NCBI RefSeq assembly: GCF_029958905.1
Contig: NZ_CP124613.1
Coordinates: 1,116,001-1,180,000, forward strand
Direction: 5' to 3'
Source: Vibrio sp. YMD68
Lineage (GTDB): Bacteria > Pseudomonadota > Gammaproteobacteria > Enterobacterales > Vibrionaceae
DNA: 64,000 nt
In this document: in pieces, positions 40,662 through 50,149 of the stretch
How positions within the stretch are numbered: the first letter of the stretch is position 1
How the letters are laid out: each line of letters opens with the position of its first letter
The notes under the pieces: generated by a model
Database searches by the model: none
What the model saw: only the letters and a program-made list of their open reading frames with translations
Told to the model about the DNA's origin: nothing
Position numbers and translations under genes: made by a program

Positions 40662-41021
40662 ATGAAGTTAATTCGTTGGTTTTTAGGGAAAGTCATTTTG
40701 ACATTGAATTTTGTTTTTGCCCCAAAAGGCATTAAACGTACCCCTGAGATGCAGGCCGATGTTGATAATAAGGCCAGTGCGTTAGCATTGTATCAATTCG
40801 AAGCGTGTCCTTTTTGTGTTAAGGTTCGCCGAGCAATGAAACGTCAATCGGTTAGCTTTGAGCTCCGAGATGCGAAAAATGATCCAACCCACAGAGACAC
40901 CTTACTCACTCAAGGTGGCGCACTTAAAGTTCCATGCCTGCGTATCGAAAAAGACGGCCAAACGACCTGGATGTACGAATCATCAGATATCGTCACCTAT
41001 CTAGAAAAAGAATTCGCGTAA
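40662..41021 (+). CDS. Glutaredoxin-like protein
   Basis: A 119-residue thioredoxin-fold protein with an N-terminal hydrophobic segment (about 5-22, a likely membrane anchor) and a glutaredoxin domain with active site CPFC (about 50-53). The VPCLRI cis-proline and the SSDIVTYLEKEF helix are typical of the glutaredoxin/GST N-terminal family. Probably reduces disulfides or glutathione-mixed disulfides near the membrane. Confidence 0.85.
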   Translation: MKLIRWFLGKVILTLNFVFAPKGIKRTPEMQADVDNKASALALYQFEACPFCVKVRRAMKRQSVSFELRDAKNDPTHRDTLLTQGGALKVPCLRIEKDGQTTWMYESSDIVTYLEKEFA

Positions 41022-41522
41022 CCGATTGAACGCTTTAAGTGATTCCGTAACCCCAACTTAACTAAACAACGGTTTTCATCGTTGTTAACTCAGTTGTCAT
41101 GTCTATTTAGCGATTGTTTTTACTCGATATAAATTGTTTTTACACGCTATTAATAGAAAGACTGAAAGTTGGGTTTACTTATTGCTTATTTCTCGGTCCC
41201 TGCCGCCAGCAGCAATAGTAATAGCAACAGCAACAGCAACAGCAACACAGATTGGCACACCATTGACCATATAATCCCCTGCTAATGACTTTCCTTAATA
41301 CAAACGACTTGAGATCAGCGTTTACCCCCTTTCTCCCAGTTGCACTATGATTAGCGAGTGACTGAATACTTAAATAACAAGTGAATCATCAATAAAACCA
41401 CTTGGCATCACTAAAGCGATGTAACAGAAGTAACAGATAGCTTTCAATTTGCGACACGTAACTCAATAATAATGAAATTTAAGTAGTAAAATACGCGATT
41501 ACTACGATGGATGGAGCCATTT
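41022..41522. other. Gene-free region, 501 bp
   Basis: No convincing gene on either strand. It holds a small inverted repeat AACAACG/CGTTGTT (41065-41086) and AGCAAC repeated four times (41223-41246). Promoter of the chemoreceptor gene must lie here but is not clear. Confidence 0.6.
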
Positions 41523-42950
41523 ATGAAAGAAGTAGATTTTCGAACGATTGATCGTTTGTTTATTAAAATGTCAATCAACGACAAAATGTGGGTGATTTTT
41601 TTCCTGTTTCTCACAACATTAACTTGCATCAGTGGCGCTCGCTATTTTGGTACTATTGAACAATTTGAACAGCAATCGATCATGGCCGCAGAATACAAAC
41701 TTTCAGGCCTTCTCTCTTCTGAAAAAGTAGACGTTCAAGCGATACAAGGGCTTTCTAATGCTTCTTCATTACGAGACCCTGTTTATAAAGAAGGCCTTGT
41801 TACTGTCAGCAAACAGCATCAATCTGGATCCCTTTACCAGCTCACTGAAAACTTTTCGACCCGATACAATGCAATGCTAAGTGACGCAAAAACAACGTTC
41901 GCACTCAGTTACCTTTGGGCACTGCCCTTTGCTATTTTTGTCTACTGGGTTGCCACCTTTATCGGCGGGGCGTTGTGGGTTCTCTATTCGACGACGGAAA
42001 AAATATCAAAAGGTGATCTGACTTCTCGTTTAGGCTTTCACGCTGGGCGTGATGAATTTGGCACCATCGGCTGCGCACTTGATAATGCAATGGATACATT
42101 ATCGACACTGGTTAACACCGTGAAAGATAACTCGACCAAGCTTGGCGAAACATCCAGTTCATTCGAGCGTGAAATGAAAGAGAGTGAAGCACAAATTAAT
42201 AACCAGTATTCCTCCCTCGATTCTGTCGCAACCGCCATGGAACAAATGACCGCATCAGCACAAGAAGTTGCCTCAATTGCTAACCAGGCCACCACTCAAA
42301 CCGAGCAAGACCGCGCTCAGGTGAATGAAAGCCGTGCTCGCGTAGAAAAAGCCATTCAACAAATCGTTCAGCTGTCGGATTCTATCTCCCAAGCTTCAAA
42401 CTCAGCCGCAACGTTAAACGACAACACGGCTAAAATCAGTGACGTGGTGACAACCATTAACGGTATTTCAGAGCAGACCAATTTACTTGCGCTTAATGCG
42501 GCTATCGAAGCAGCTCGTGCGGGTGAGCAAGGCCGTGGATTTGCCGTTGTTGCCGATGAAGTAAGAACACTTGCGAGCCGAACTCAAGCTGCAACGGTTG
42601 AAATTCAAACCATGATTGAACAACTTCAAAATGAAAGTCAAAGCATTGCTGGCATCACGGAGCAAACGGTAGGGCAAGCACAACATAGCCAAGAAGTGAT
42701 CACCAGCATCGGGGAAGACATCAATTTTATCGCCGATTCAGCCAACCACATCAATGACATGAGTGTGCAAATCTCGACGTCTGCACAAGAGCAAAGCGCG
42801 GTTGCAAATGACATAGCAAGTGAACTGTCAGATATTCGAACTCAGTCGAATACACTGAAAAGCGTCTCAGAGAAGTCTCTTGCAGGCGTGGCTAGCCTCA
42901 CTGAATCTTCACGTGAACTGGGTGAAGTGTTAAAACGCTACGAAACTTAA
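41523..42950 (+). CDS. Methyl-accepting chemotaxis protein, short sensor
   Basis: A 475-residue chemoreceptor. TM1 at about 20-40, a short periplasmic part of about 75 residues, TM2 at about 115-145, HAMP (about 145-200), and the signalling domain with the hairpin tip [18 protein letters not shown]. The sensor region is too short for a Cache domain, so it may sense through a partner, within the membrane, or the redox/energy state. I start at ATG 41523 (GGAG 7 nt upstream). Confidence 0.92.
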   Translation: MKEVDFRTIDRLFIKMSINDKMWVIFFLFLTTLTCISGARYFGTIEQFEQQSIMAAEYKLSGLLSSEKVDVQAIQGLSNASSLRDPVYKEGLVTVSKQHQSGSLYQLTENFSTRYNAMLSDAKTTFALSYLWALPFAIFVYWVATFIGGALWVLYSTTEKISKGDLTSRLGFHAGRDEFGTIGCALDNAMDTLSTLVNTVKDNSTKLGETSSSFEREMKESEAQINNQYSSLDSVATAMEQMTASAQEVASIANQATTQTEQDRAQVNESRARVEKAIQQIVQLSDSISQASNSAATLNDNTAKISDVVTTINGISEQTNLLALNAAIEAARAGEQGRGFAVVADEVRTLASRTQAATVEIQTMIEQLQNESQSIAGITEQTVGQAQHSQEVITSIGEDINFIADSANHINDMSVQISTSAQEQSAVANDIASELSDIRTQSNTLKSVSEKSLAGVASLTESSRELGEVLKRYET

Positions 42951-42952
42951 TC

Positions 42953-43015
42953 ACTAGTACCCCTGAAGACTAGTGCCCCGGAAAACTAGCACCCCAGAAG
43001 ACTAGTCCCCAGCAA
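42953..43015. repeat. 16-bp tandem repeat x4
   Basis: ACTAGTACCCCTGAAG and three variants follow directly after the chemoreceptor stop. Non-coding. Confidence 0.88.
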
Positions 43016-43030
43016 ATTATCTGCCAAAAA

Positions 43031-43066
43031 TAAGAGGAGAAACGACTCGGGTCGCATCTCCTCTTA
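43031..43066. other. Strong stem-loop after the chemoreceptor gene
   Basis: TAAGAGGAGA pairs with TCTCCTCTTA, and inside it CGAC-TCGG-GTCG forms a capping hairpin. No T run follows, so it is either a non-canonical terminator or an RNA element. Confidence 0.6.
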
Positions 43067-43078
43067 TACTTCTAGTCC

Positions 43079-43120
43079 AACTTCAACTTCAACTTCAACT
43101 TCAACTTCAACTTCAACTTC
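43079..43120. repeat. Hexanucleotide AACTTC x7
   Basis: Seven exact copies of AACTTC. A perfect microsatellite of this length is expected to vary between strains. Confidence 0.95.
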
Positions 43121-43403
43121 AATTTTGACTGCAATTCAGAAATGGAAACATCGCTTTTATACTCTTTGCTAATTCCTATCGACCTAATACCTCAACGCCT
43201 CCTAGTCGTGCGAAACTATTTTCTCCATTGTGGCAACCATTTGAATAGAATCAAGACCATCAGAGGCTCTGTTTTACCCCTTAAATCTGACATTTTTGGG
43301 GTTCGTAATGTGTTGATATTGTTGAGTTTATTTTCCTAAGTTTTTATTCATAACGGTGTTAGGCTTAACACAGATTTCCTCTTATACAATGAAAGAAGAC
43401 AAC
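43121..43403. promoter_or_regulatory. qnr upstream region
   Basis: No gene supported here. A perfect inverted repeat GTGTTA-GGCT-TAACAC (43356-43371) lies 33 bp before the qnr start and is a candidate operator or leader hairpin. I do not see a LexA box of the CTGT-N8-ACAG type. Confidence 0.5.
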
Positions 43404-44054
43404 ATGACCAACTCTGATCTGACCTATCAGCACCACGATTTTTCTCGCCAGGACTTGCAAGGACACGTTTATCACAGGTGTACCTTTTTTAATTGCAACT
43501 TTGACCGCGCGGATCTCAGTGACGCGAAATTTACCGACTGTCGATTTATTGAACCTAAAGCGCTTGAGGGGTGTACTTTCCGCTACACCAACCTAAAAGA
43601 TTCGAGCTTTACCCATTGCATGTTGACCATGTGCCAGTTTAATGGGGCTGATTGCTTCGGTATCGAACTGCGCAAATGTGATTTAAAAGGCGCTAATTTC
43701 CAACAGGCCAATTTTTCCAACCGAATCAGTAATGCGGTGTTTTTCTCATCGGCCTACATTACCGGATGCAACTTAACCTACAGCAACTTCGAGCGAGCCT
43801 TGCTTGAAAAATGCGAGCTATTTGAAAACCGTTGGAATGGCGCTAACTTGTCTGGCGCAAGTTTAAAAGGGTCCGATTTATCACGCGGAGAATTTAGCCC
43901 AGAACAATGGGGAACATTTGGCATGGAACAGTGCGACCTCACTCATGTGGAACTCGAAGGGCTGGATATCCGTCGGGTCTCCATGTTTGGTGTTAAAGTC
44001 TGCGACTGGCAACAAGCGCAACTTCTAGAGCCCTTTGGCCTTATCGTTCTTTAG
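43404..44054 (+). CDS. qnr: Qnr-family pentapeptide repeat protein
   Basis: A 216-residue right-handed beta-helix built of pentapeptide repeats of the form A(D/N)LxX. The segment SSAYITGCNLTYSNF, then LLEKCELFENRWNGA and a GSDLS-GEFS motif, is characteristic of Qnr proteins, which shield DNA gyrase and topoisomerase IV from quinolones. Length matches Qnr (214-219). Chromosomal qnr genes are known in vibrios and are thought to be the source of plasmid qnr alleles. I start at ATG 43404; the frame also has a Met 5 codons earlier. Confidence 0.92.
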   Translation: MTNSDLTYQHHDFSRQDLQGHVYHRCTFFNCNFDRADLSDAKFTDCRFIEPKALEGCTFRYTNLKDSSFTHCMLTMCQFNGADCFGIELRKCDLKGANFQQANFSNRISNAVFFSSAYITGCNLTYSNFERALLEKCELFENRWNGANLSGASLKGSDLSRGEFSPEQWGTFGMEQCDLTHVELEGLDIRRVSMFGVKVCDWQQAQLLEPFGLIVL

Positions 44055-44196
44055 TTCTCTTATGGCTGGGGTGCTTGGCAGACGTTAGCGGATCGCCTTG
44101 CGCCGTTTGGCTTTTACGATTTTGCCTTTCACAATCGGCATAACTGCGTATAATCCCCCGCTTCATCACGTCATACCCATTGTCAGCGAGATACCC

Positions 44197-44529
44197 ATGT
44201 CAAAAATGTTTTTTAAGGGCCGAATCGAAACGCGCCAGAACCACGTTAAATCCGGCTATAACGTAGATCGCGATGTAAAATTAGGCACACCAGAAGCCCC
44301 GGTTTCCGTACTAGTCAACAGTGAAGCGAGAAAAGCAGAAATAGAAGCCTTAATCATAGAGCAAGGCGTTGTTGCCGATATTGTTGTTGATGCTGCTCAA
44401 GAAGAAAATACATTAGAGCTTGAAACCTTGCTCAATAAGCCAAAACCAACCACATTTGAAAAAACACCCAACCGCAACGATCCTTGTTCTTGTGGAAGCG
44501 GTAAAAAATACAAAAAGTGCTGCGGTTAA
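44197..44529 (+). CDS. SEC-C metal-binding motif protein
   Basis: A 110-residue protein ending in a SEC-C zinc motif, [17 protein letters not shown], like the tail of SecA. The N-terminus ([19 protein letters not shown]) matches the small SWIM/SEC-C protein family known from Photobacterium and Vibrio. Function unknown. I start at ATG 44197, as the 33 codons before it look non-coding. Confidence 0.85.
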   Translation: MSKMFFKGRIETRQNHVKSGYNVDRDVKLGTPEAPVSVLVNSEARKAEIEALIIEQGVVADIVVDAAQEENTLELETLLNKPKPTTFEKTPNRNDPCSCGSGKKYKKCCG

Positions 44530-44619
44530 TGACTCACACACATCGCGATTGATCATCGCACGATGTATCTTGGCAGTAACAAAACTTGGTCAGAGACAAA
44601 ATAAGTGAGGGAGATATCA

Positions 44620-45513
44620 ATGTTTACTCTTTTTGATGGTGGCATGGGACGCGAGCTAAAACGCATGGGCGCGCCTTTTTCTCAACCACTATGGAGTGCT
44701 CAAGCACTGATAGAATCTCCACAGCATGTGCAACAGGCCCACCAGCGCTTTATCGATGCGGGCTGCGATGCCATTACTGTTAATAGTTACGCTTGTGTCC
44801 CCTTTCACCTTGGGGTAGAACTGTATCACTCGCAGGGGCGTGAATTGGCAAGAAGCGCAGCTCAATTAGCCAGAAACGTTGCTGACCAGAACCAAAATAT
44901 CACCGTGGCAGGTGCGTTACCGCCTGCACTTGGCTCCTACCGCCCAGATCTTTTTAACGTTGAGCAAGCTAAGCCCATATTAGAAACGCTCATAGAGGCT
45001 CAAGCGCCTTTTGTTGATATCTGGATGGTCGAAACGATCAGTTCACTGGCTGAGTTTCTACTTGTCAGTGATCTGTTAGCGCAATCGGATAAACCAGTTT
45101 ATTACGCCTTTACCCTAAAAGATGACCTAGACCATTCTTCAAAATTGCGCTCAGGGGAAAATGTTGAACAAGTCATGAAATCCGTCTCTCAATCTAACGC
45201 TCAGGCCGTGCTATTTAACTGCTCGCGTCCGGAAGTGATGAATGAAGCGATACGGGTCAGCAAACGAGTACTTAACGAGAATGGAAAAAAAGCGCAATTG
45301 GGGGCTTACGCGAATGGCTTTACCCCTATTCAGGATGATCACCTTGCCAATGACGGTTTATCGGCCATTCGTGATGACCTTTCACCCGTACAATATTTGG
45401 AATTTGCACAACAGTGGCTTGGTTCAGGTGCTTCTATCATTGGCGGCTGTTGCGGTATCCACCCAGAGCATATACAAGCCCTTGATCACTTCAGACAGAC
45501 TAAGTTGCGTTGA
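44620..45513 (+). CDS. Homocysteine S-methyltransferase family protein
   Basis: A 297-residue TIM-barrel methyltransferase that likely transfers a methyl group from S-methylmethionine or a similar donor to homocysteine. The zinc-binding cysteines are visible in LFNCSRPE and in the C-terminal GGCCGI. Start chosen at ATG 44620, with GGGAG 7 nt upstream. Convergent with the large nucleotidyltransferase gene, 13 bp apart. Confidence 0.88.
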   Translation: MFTLFDGGMGRELKRMGAPFSQPLWSAQALIESPQHVQQAHQRFIDAGCDAITVNSYACVPFHLGVELYHSQGRELARSAAQLARNVADQNQNITVAGALPPALGSYRPDLFNVEQAKPILETLIEAQAPFVDIWMVETISSLAEFLLVSDLLAQSDKPVYYAFTLKDDLDHSSKLRSGENVEQVMKSVSQSNAQAVLFNCSRPEVMNEAIRVSKRVLNENGKKAQLGAYANGFTPIQDDHLANDGLSAIRDDLSPVQYLEFAQQWLGSGASIIGGCCGIHPEHIQALDHFRQTKLR

Positions 45514-45526
45514 AGGTCTTCTTGAC

Positions 45527-48121
45527 TCATAGATAATCACGCGTCACTTTATCGTGAAACAAAGAGATCCGGCTCAGTACATTCTTCAAATTATCTTTTT
45601 CGAGGGCCGTCAGGTCATTGATCGCTAGCACATCGTTCACTTTGCGTAAGTCGGTGTATTCGACCAACTGATTCATAAACCTCAATTGCCAAATATGATC
45701 GAAAATATAAATCATTTCGCGGCAGGTTTCAGCGTCCAGTTCCTTGTAAAACAGCATGCTTTTAAGTCGCGTCATGGTATTCACGGCCCGAATATCATGC
45801 TTTAACGCGTAGATTCGACAAAAGATCTCCATCGGACGTAGACAATCTTTCAAGTTCAATGACTCTTTACCGTCGTAGGATTCTGTCTCGATTTCCTGAG
45901 CAGCATTTAGCGGGCGTTCATAAGACAAACAGTGTTTCGCATAAATAGGGAAGAACTCTGGATGCTTGTTGAGCACATGCTGAATATGAGATTGAATACC
46001 ATCCACTAGCCCTTCACTGCCGTACGTTGAGCGGATATCAAAAAATACGTTCAGTTCAAGAATGGATTCTGGAGAGGCTTGTGTAATCCATCGACTAAAA
46101 TTATCGTTCCACTCTTTTTGACTCAAGCACCATTGATGATTCGAGGCCATGATGAATCCATCGCAATAGCTGTAACCTGCCTGGTTGAGCATGCCACAGA
46201 CCTTTTCTGCTAGATGGAGAAAATAACGCCGGATAGATTTCAGATCCGCATCGTCTGGGGTTTCAAAAACAATTGCGTTGTCTTGATCGGAAAACAGCGT
46301 CATATCATGTCGAGCGTTACTGCCAAACGAAATGAACGAAAACGGCACCGGAGGCGGGCCAATATCGTCTATGGTTAGATCAATAAAACGGCATATTGCG
46401 GCATCATAAGTGCTGCCAATGAGGCGACGAAGATAATCAGGCCGCGAGCCCACCTCTATCATCTCTCGAATAAGGTCGGGCAGTTGATTGAGCGACTCAA
46501 CCACTTGTCCATGACTGATCCCCTGTTCGATTTCCGACACGATGTTACTGCTCACTTTTTGGTAATCGGTAATTTGGTTTACCGGACCAAAACTGGTGCC
46601 ATAGATTTTACGGACAATCGGTCTAAATGAGATCACGTGACCCAATTTTTCAGACAGAAATATCTTAGACGTACTCAGCAAAATATCGATAGGCTTACCA
46701 CTTTTGGTCAATATCTGCGCTTCGTATTCCCCGGGCTCGGCGACGTCATTAAAAAGCAGCAGTAAATGTTGCAAGACTTCGGTGTTTTGAGGGCTAGCGG
46801 AAAAGAGTTTTTTCCAGATAGAATGCGCTCTGAGCTCGGTATCCGTATAGCCAAGCAGTTGATGAAGACGAGTGTTTGAAAAGACGATATGCCCATCAGC
46901 TTCCAGAATGTAGCCTTCGTTTGACGATTCAACCAGCGCACGATAACGATCTTTGGCTTCATACAACGCCAATTCCGCTCTCCTTTTTCTGATATCCATG
47001 GCTTTAGACTGAGAAATGACGTACCCCATGATACCGATAAGCCCTAAGGTAATGACTAAGAACACCCGATACAGGGTACTTTCCAGCTTTTGAATGTCCT
47101 GTTGAACGTCTTCCAGGTAAACACCCGTTCCTATTACCCACTGCCACTGCTCTACCCCTTCAACATAAGTCATCTTAGGCGCTGTGATATCCGGATCATC
47201 ATGCCACTGCCACTGGTATTCGATGAAGCCCTGCTGAGAAGCGTTAACCAACTTGGTGATCTCGACAAACACCGATGTAATACCTGCGCTTTCTTGCTCT
47301 GACAACGTCGATTTATCGTTGGCTGTGGCGTTGTCTGAATAATGCGTTAAATCTTGCCCTTTTAGGTCACTGCGATAGGGGTGCATGATCATTCTAGGAT
47401 GCATATCGGTGATGAAGAAATAGTCTTTGTTATCGGTGCCATAGCGCATGGTTTTGATGTCAGCCGCGGCCCGATTTTGCGCCTCCTCAAGCGTGAGTAC
47501 CCCTTGTTGTTCAAGGGCAACATAACTATCGACAATACTGACCGCCGATGACGTAAGCTCTTGCAACATCTGGCGTTTTTGATTCATCAACGAATGTTCG
47601 ACTAAAGGAAGAATCACGTAAAAAATAGACGTCACAAACAAAACAATCGCGGCAACGGTGGGCAGAACAATGCGAAAGTTAAACTTACTAAGCGGTTGGG
47701 AATGATCGTCTTTTGATGCGCGTAGCCCCTCAAAGTACTCGGCAAACTCGGTGGTATCCAACACCTCGTTCAACGCGCCTGAATGTGTCGCTTCATGGTA
47801 TTTTGCGGTAAAGGTGCCATTTTGAAAATCCGCTCTTGAAGGCAAATACCCTTCGTAGTCATCTCGGATATGGGTTTCAAACACATTTTTAATTTGGGTA
47901 TGAGTGTATCTGTCACCAAACTCCAAGCACGCCTCTGCCAATGCTTCTTTACAGTGGCGGAATCGGCGATGATCGTACGGGTCAAAATCAACATTTTTCG
48001 CCATTCGGTGCGAGTGTTCAACACCGTTGTGGTCAAAAAAACCGTCGATCCACTGGTGGATATCTTCACCACGAATACCAAAAAGTTGCTCAGTACGAGC
48101 TGCATGATCCGCTGTTTTCAT
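45527..48121 (-). CDS. Membrane Cache-PAS-DUF294 nucleotidyltransferase
   Basis: An 864-residue inner-membrane protein. Order: N-terminal cytoplasmic domain of unknown kind (1-145, His/Asp rich: HRRFRHCKEALAEACLEF), TM (about 148-173), single Cache sensor (about 175-345, KDYFFITDMHPRMIMHPY), TM (about 350-370), PAS (about 390-500), DUF294 nucleotidyltransferase domain (about 560-690) with FGSNARHDMTLFSDQDNA carrying Asp612 and Asp614, and the DUF294 C-terminal helical domain. The NTase resembles the GlnD uridylyltransferase domain, so it may modify a protein in response to an external ligand. The N-terminal domain is the part I cannot place. Confidence 0.85.
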   Translation of the reverse strand: MKTADHAARTEQLFGIRGEDIHQWIDGFFDHNGVEHSHRMAKNVDFDPYDHRRFRHCKEALAEACLEFGDRYTHTQIKNVFETHIRDDYEGYLPSRADFQNGTFTAKYHEATHSGALNEVLDTTEFAEYFEGLRASKDDHSQPLSKFNFRIVLPTVAAIVLFVTSIFYVILPLVEHSLMNQKRQMLQELTSSAVSIVDSYVALEQQGVLTLEEAQNRAAADIKTMRYGTDNKDYFFITDMHPRMIMHPYRSDLKGQDLTHYSDNATANDKSTLSEQESAGITSVFVEITKLVNASQQGFIEYQWQWHDDPDITAPKMTYVEGVEQWQWVIGTGVYLEDVQQDIQKLESTLYRVFLVITLGLIGIMGYVISQSKAMDIRKRRAELALYEAKDRYRALVESSNEGYILEADGHIVFSNTRLHQLLGYTDTELRAHSIWKKLFSASPQNTEVLQHLLLLFNDVAEPGEYEAQILTKSGKPIDILLSTSKIFLSEKLGHVISFRPIVRKIYGTSFGPVNQITDYQKVSSNIVSEIEQGISHGQVVESLNQLPDLIREMIEVGSRPDYLRRLIGSTYDAAICRFIDLTIDDIGPPPVPFSFISFGSNARHDMTLFSDQDNAIVFETPDDADLKSIRRYFLHLAEKVCGMLNQAGYSYCDGFIMASNHQWCLSQKEWNDNFSRWITQASPESILELNVFFDIRSTYGSEGLVDGIQSHIQHVLNKHPEFFPIYAKHCLSYERPLNAAQEIETESYDGKESLNLKDCLRPMEIFCRIYALKHDIRAVNTMTRLKSMLFYKELDAETCREMIYIFDHIWQLRFMNQLVEYTDLRKVNDVLAINDLTALEKDNLKNVLSRISLFHDKVTRDYL

Positions 48122-48360
48122 CTATTTACCACCAACTGCTAGTCTAAAAATGCGTACATTCAAGAATAAAACTGTGCACTAGTTAACATGCCCGCCTAAA
48201 AGTTCCACTTTAAACCAATCTTCGTTTCTTAAACTAATCCAAATCAATTTGTGGAATGAAACATCAACCTAGTATTGCCTTGACGAATAAATGGTATTCA
48301 TTCGAGAAGGCTTTGGCCCTCTCATTTTCACCACAGAGTAAAGCCAACCACTGTTCGTCC
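48122..48360. promoter_or_regulatory. Divergent region upstream of the DUF3360 leader
   Basis: No gene. The promoter of the following gene must be here. A TTGACG occurs near 48283, but no -10 box is at the right spacing. Confidence 0.35.
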
Positions 48361-48361
48361 T

Positions 48362-48475
48362 CTTAATTTATACCATTAAGGAGCAAGGTAGCGTCTGGGA
48401 TGTCGCCTCGTACTAACCGAAGGTTGGTATACCTGCATAAGTGACGTGCGGTCGGAATTGGCAAGCCTCAATTCC
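48362..48475 (+). ncRNA. Candidate structured leader RNA of the DUF3360 gene
   Basis: Several local helices are packed in about 115 nt: CTTAAT/ATTAAG (48362-48380), an imperfect GGTAGCGTC/GATGTCGCC stem, TACTAACC-GAA-GGTTGGTA (48411-48429), and GGAATTG/CAATTCC (48454-48475). The ribosome site AAGGA follows at once. This looks like a cis-regulatory RNA; I cannot match it to a known riboswitch class. Confidence 0.5.
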
Positions 48476-48492
48476 CAATAAGGATATACATT

Positions 48493-49953
48493 ATGTCTAA
48501 GAAAAATAAGACATTTTATAGAGATATGCGTCGTAAGGCGAAAGAATTTAAAAGCCGTGAAGATTTTCTAAATCACGACTTAAGTATCATGAGTTTCAAG
48601 CGCTGGGGGATACACCTACCCTCTCGTGATTACAGTATCGAGATTGAAGATTGGGTGCCAGCACTCGCGGCCACCATAGGTAAGGTCGTGATGGTCACGG
48701 CCATGGTCGCTGCTTTTGCGGCGCAATTTGGCCTATCACCTGAATTTGTTGCAGAAAACGTACGTTATGAGTTGCTCATTGCCGGTGGCCTATTCGTTAT
48801 TCTTTTTTCGGCTGTATTGAACCCAAATGCCAACCTAGCTGGAACGCACGGGCCAATGATCCCGCTCATCCCCTTAATTGCCGCCGCGGGTGGGCACCCC
48901 TTAGCCTTGGGGTTGATGGTGTGTGTCTTCGGTCTAATTTTGGCGTACACCAAAGGGGGATCCAAATTAATGACCTTAACCGGCGTCGGCGTTCGGGGCG
49001 GGTTACTTATCTATTTGGGTGCTGTCGGGTTAATCGGTCAAATCAATCGAACCGAAGCGTGGGCCAGTAGTACTGACCAAGGGTATATCTCGTTTGCGGT
49101 CATTGGTGTGACAGTATTGGTGTATGCCTACCTAGCGAAAATCAACAAACGTTGGTTAGCCATTCCATTGTGCTCTGCACTGGCGGGGATCGTTGCTTAC
49201 GCTTTGGGCGCTGATTTTGCGTTTACCACTGAACCGGGCCTGCCAAACTTTAGTCCGTTTTACTGGTGGGGTGAAGACACTGGCTGGAAAATGGGCTGGC
49301 CGAATTTGCAGCACTTTATTGCGGTTATTCCTTTCGCGCTGTTAGCCGTTGCTATGTGGTCACCTGATTACCTTGGTCACCGAGTATTCCAAGAGCTCAA
49401 CTACCCGAAAGAAGCAAAAGGTGTATTGATGGATGTTGATGACACCATGGTTGTTGCGTCTGTTCGACAAGGTGTGGGTGCGATTTTAGGTGGTGGTAAC
49501 CTAGCGTCGTCTTGGGGGACGTACATGATCCCAGCGGCCATCGCAAAACGCCCTATCCCTGGTGGCGCTGTGCTTACCGGTATCATGTGTGTGCTTGCTT
49601 CTGTTATCGGTTACCCGATGGATCTCGCCATGTGGGAACCAGTTTTGCGTGTTGCACTGATTGTGGGGGTTTTCCTTCCTCTATTAGAGGCGGGTATGCA
49701 AATGGTTCATAAACATAAAGATTCTTTAAGTGCGGGGATATGTATCTTTGCCTGTGCTTTTGTAAATCCAGTGTTTGGTTGGGCAACCACCATGCTGCTC
49801 GATAACATGGGTCTTATTGGCGATCATGAACGTGCAAAAACGCTATCAAAGAAAGACAAGTACATCATTCCTGGAGTGGCCTTTGTTATTTGTGTTGGTT
49901 CACTCGCGGCCGTTGGGCAACTGCCGGGTATTCCAGCACTGATCGGTAACTAG
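48493..49953 (+). CDS. DUF3360 family membrane transporter
   Basis: A 486-residue protein of DUF3360, a family common in vibrios. About 60 cytoplasmic residues with many charges precede 11-13 membrane helices. The segments NPNANLAGTHGPMIPLIPL and GVGAILGGGNLASSWGTYMIPA resemble the substrate-binding repeats of the nucleobase/anion (UraA/SLC26) fold, so it is probably a secondary transporter. Substrate unknown. Preceded by a structured leader; its ribosome site AAGGA is 8 nt before the ATG. Confidence 0.85.
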   Translation: MSKKNKTFYRDMRRKAKEFKSREDFLNHDLSIMSFKRWGIHLPSRDYSIEIEDWVPALAATIGKVVMVTAMVAAFAAQFGLSPEFVAENVRYELLIAGGLFVILFSAVLNPNANLAGTHGPMIPLIPLIAAAGGHPLALGLMVCVFGLILAYTKGGSKLMTLTGVGVRGGLLIYLGAVGLIGQINRTEAWASSTDQGYISFAVIGVTVLVYAYLAKINKRWLAIPLCSALAGIVAYALGADFAFTTEPGLPNFSPFYWWGEDTGWKMGWPNLQHFIAVIPFALLAVAMWSPDYLGHRVFQELNYPKEAKGVLMDVDDTMVVASVRQGVGAILGGGNLASSWGTYMIPAAIAKRPIPGGAVLTGIMCVLASVIGYPMDLAMWEPVLRVALIVGVFLPLLEAGMQMVHKHKDSLSAGICIFACAFVNPVFGWATTMLLDNMGLIGDHERAKTLSKKDKYIIPGVAFVICVGSLAAVGQLPGIPALIGN

Positions 49954-50149
49954 TTTTTTACTCCTCTTTTTTAAACTTTCTTTTTTAACAATCTCAGCGA
50001 CAACGGAATGGCTATTCGGTTGTCGTTAGGATTGCCTGTTTAGATAAAAGAGTAATGATAAAAACATCAGAAACTTACTGATTCTATTTTCAGGGCAAAG
50101 CGCTTTATTCAATGCGTTAAACACGTTCTTATCGAGTGCTTTGCCCAAT

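Noticed and set aside
40380..40665. Two short frames around the end of the AraC gene
   Set aside because: Overlap the AraC gene in another frame and continue as Lys/Arg-rich noise.
43031..43066. Rho-independent terminator of the chemoreceptor gene
   Set aside because: Strong stem but no T run; listed only as a stem-loop.
43142..43339. 65-codon frame upstream of qnr
   Set aside because: No ribosome site, no domain, unusual composition; probably chance.
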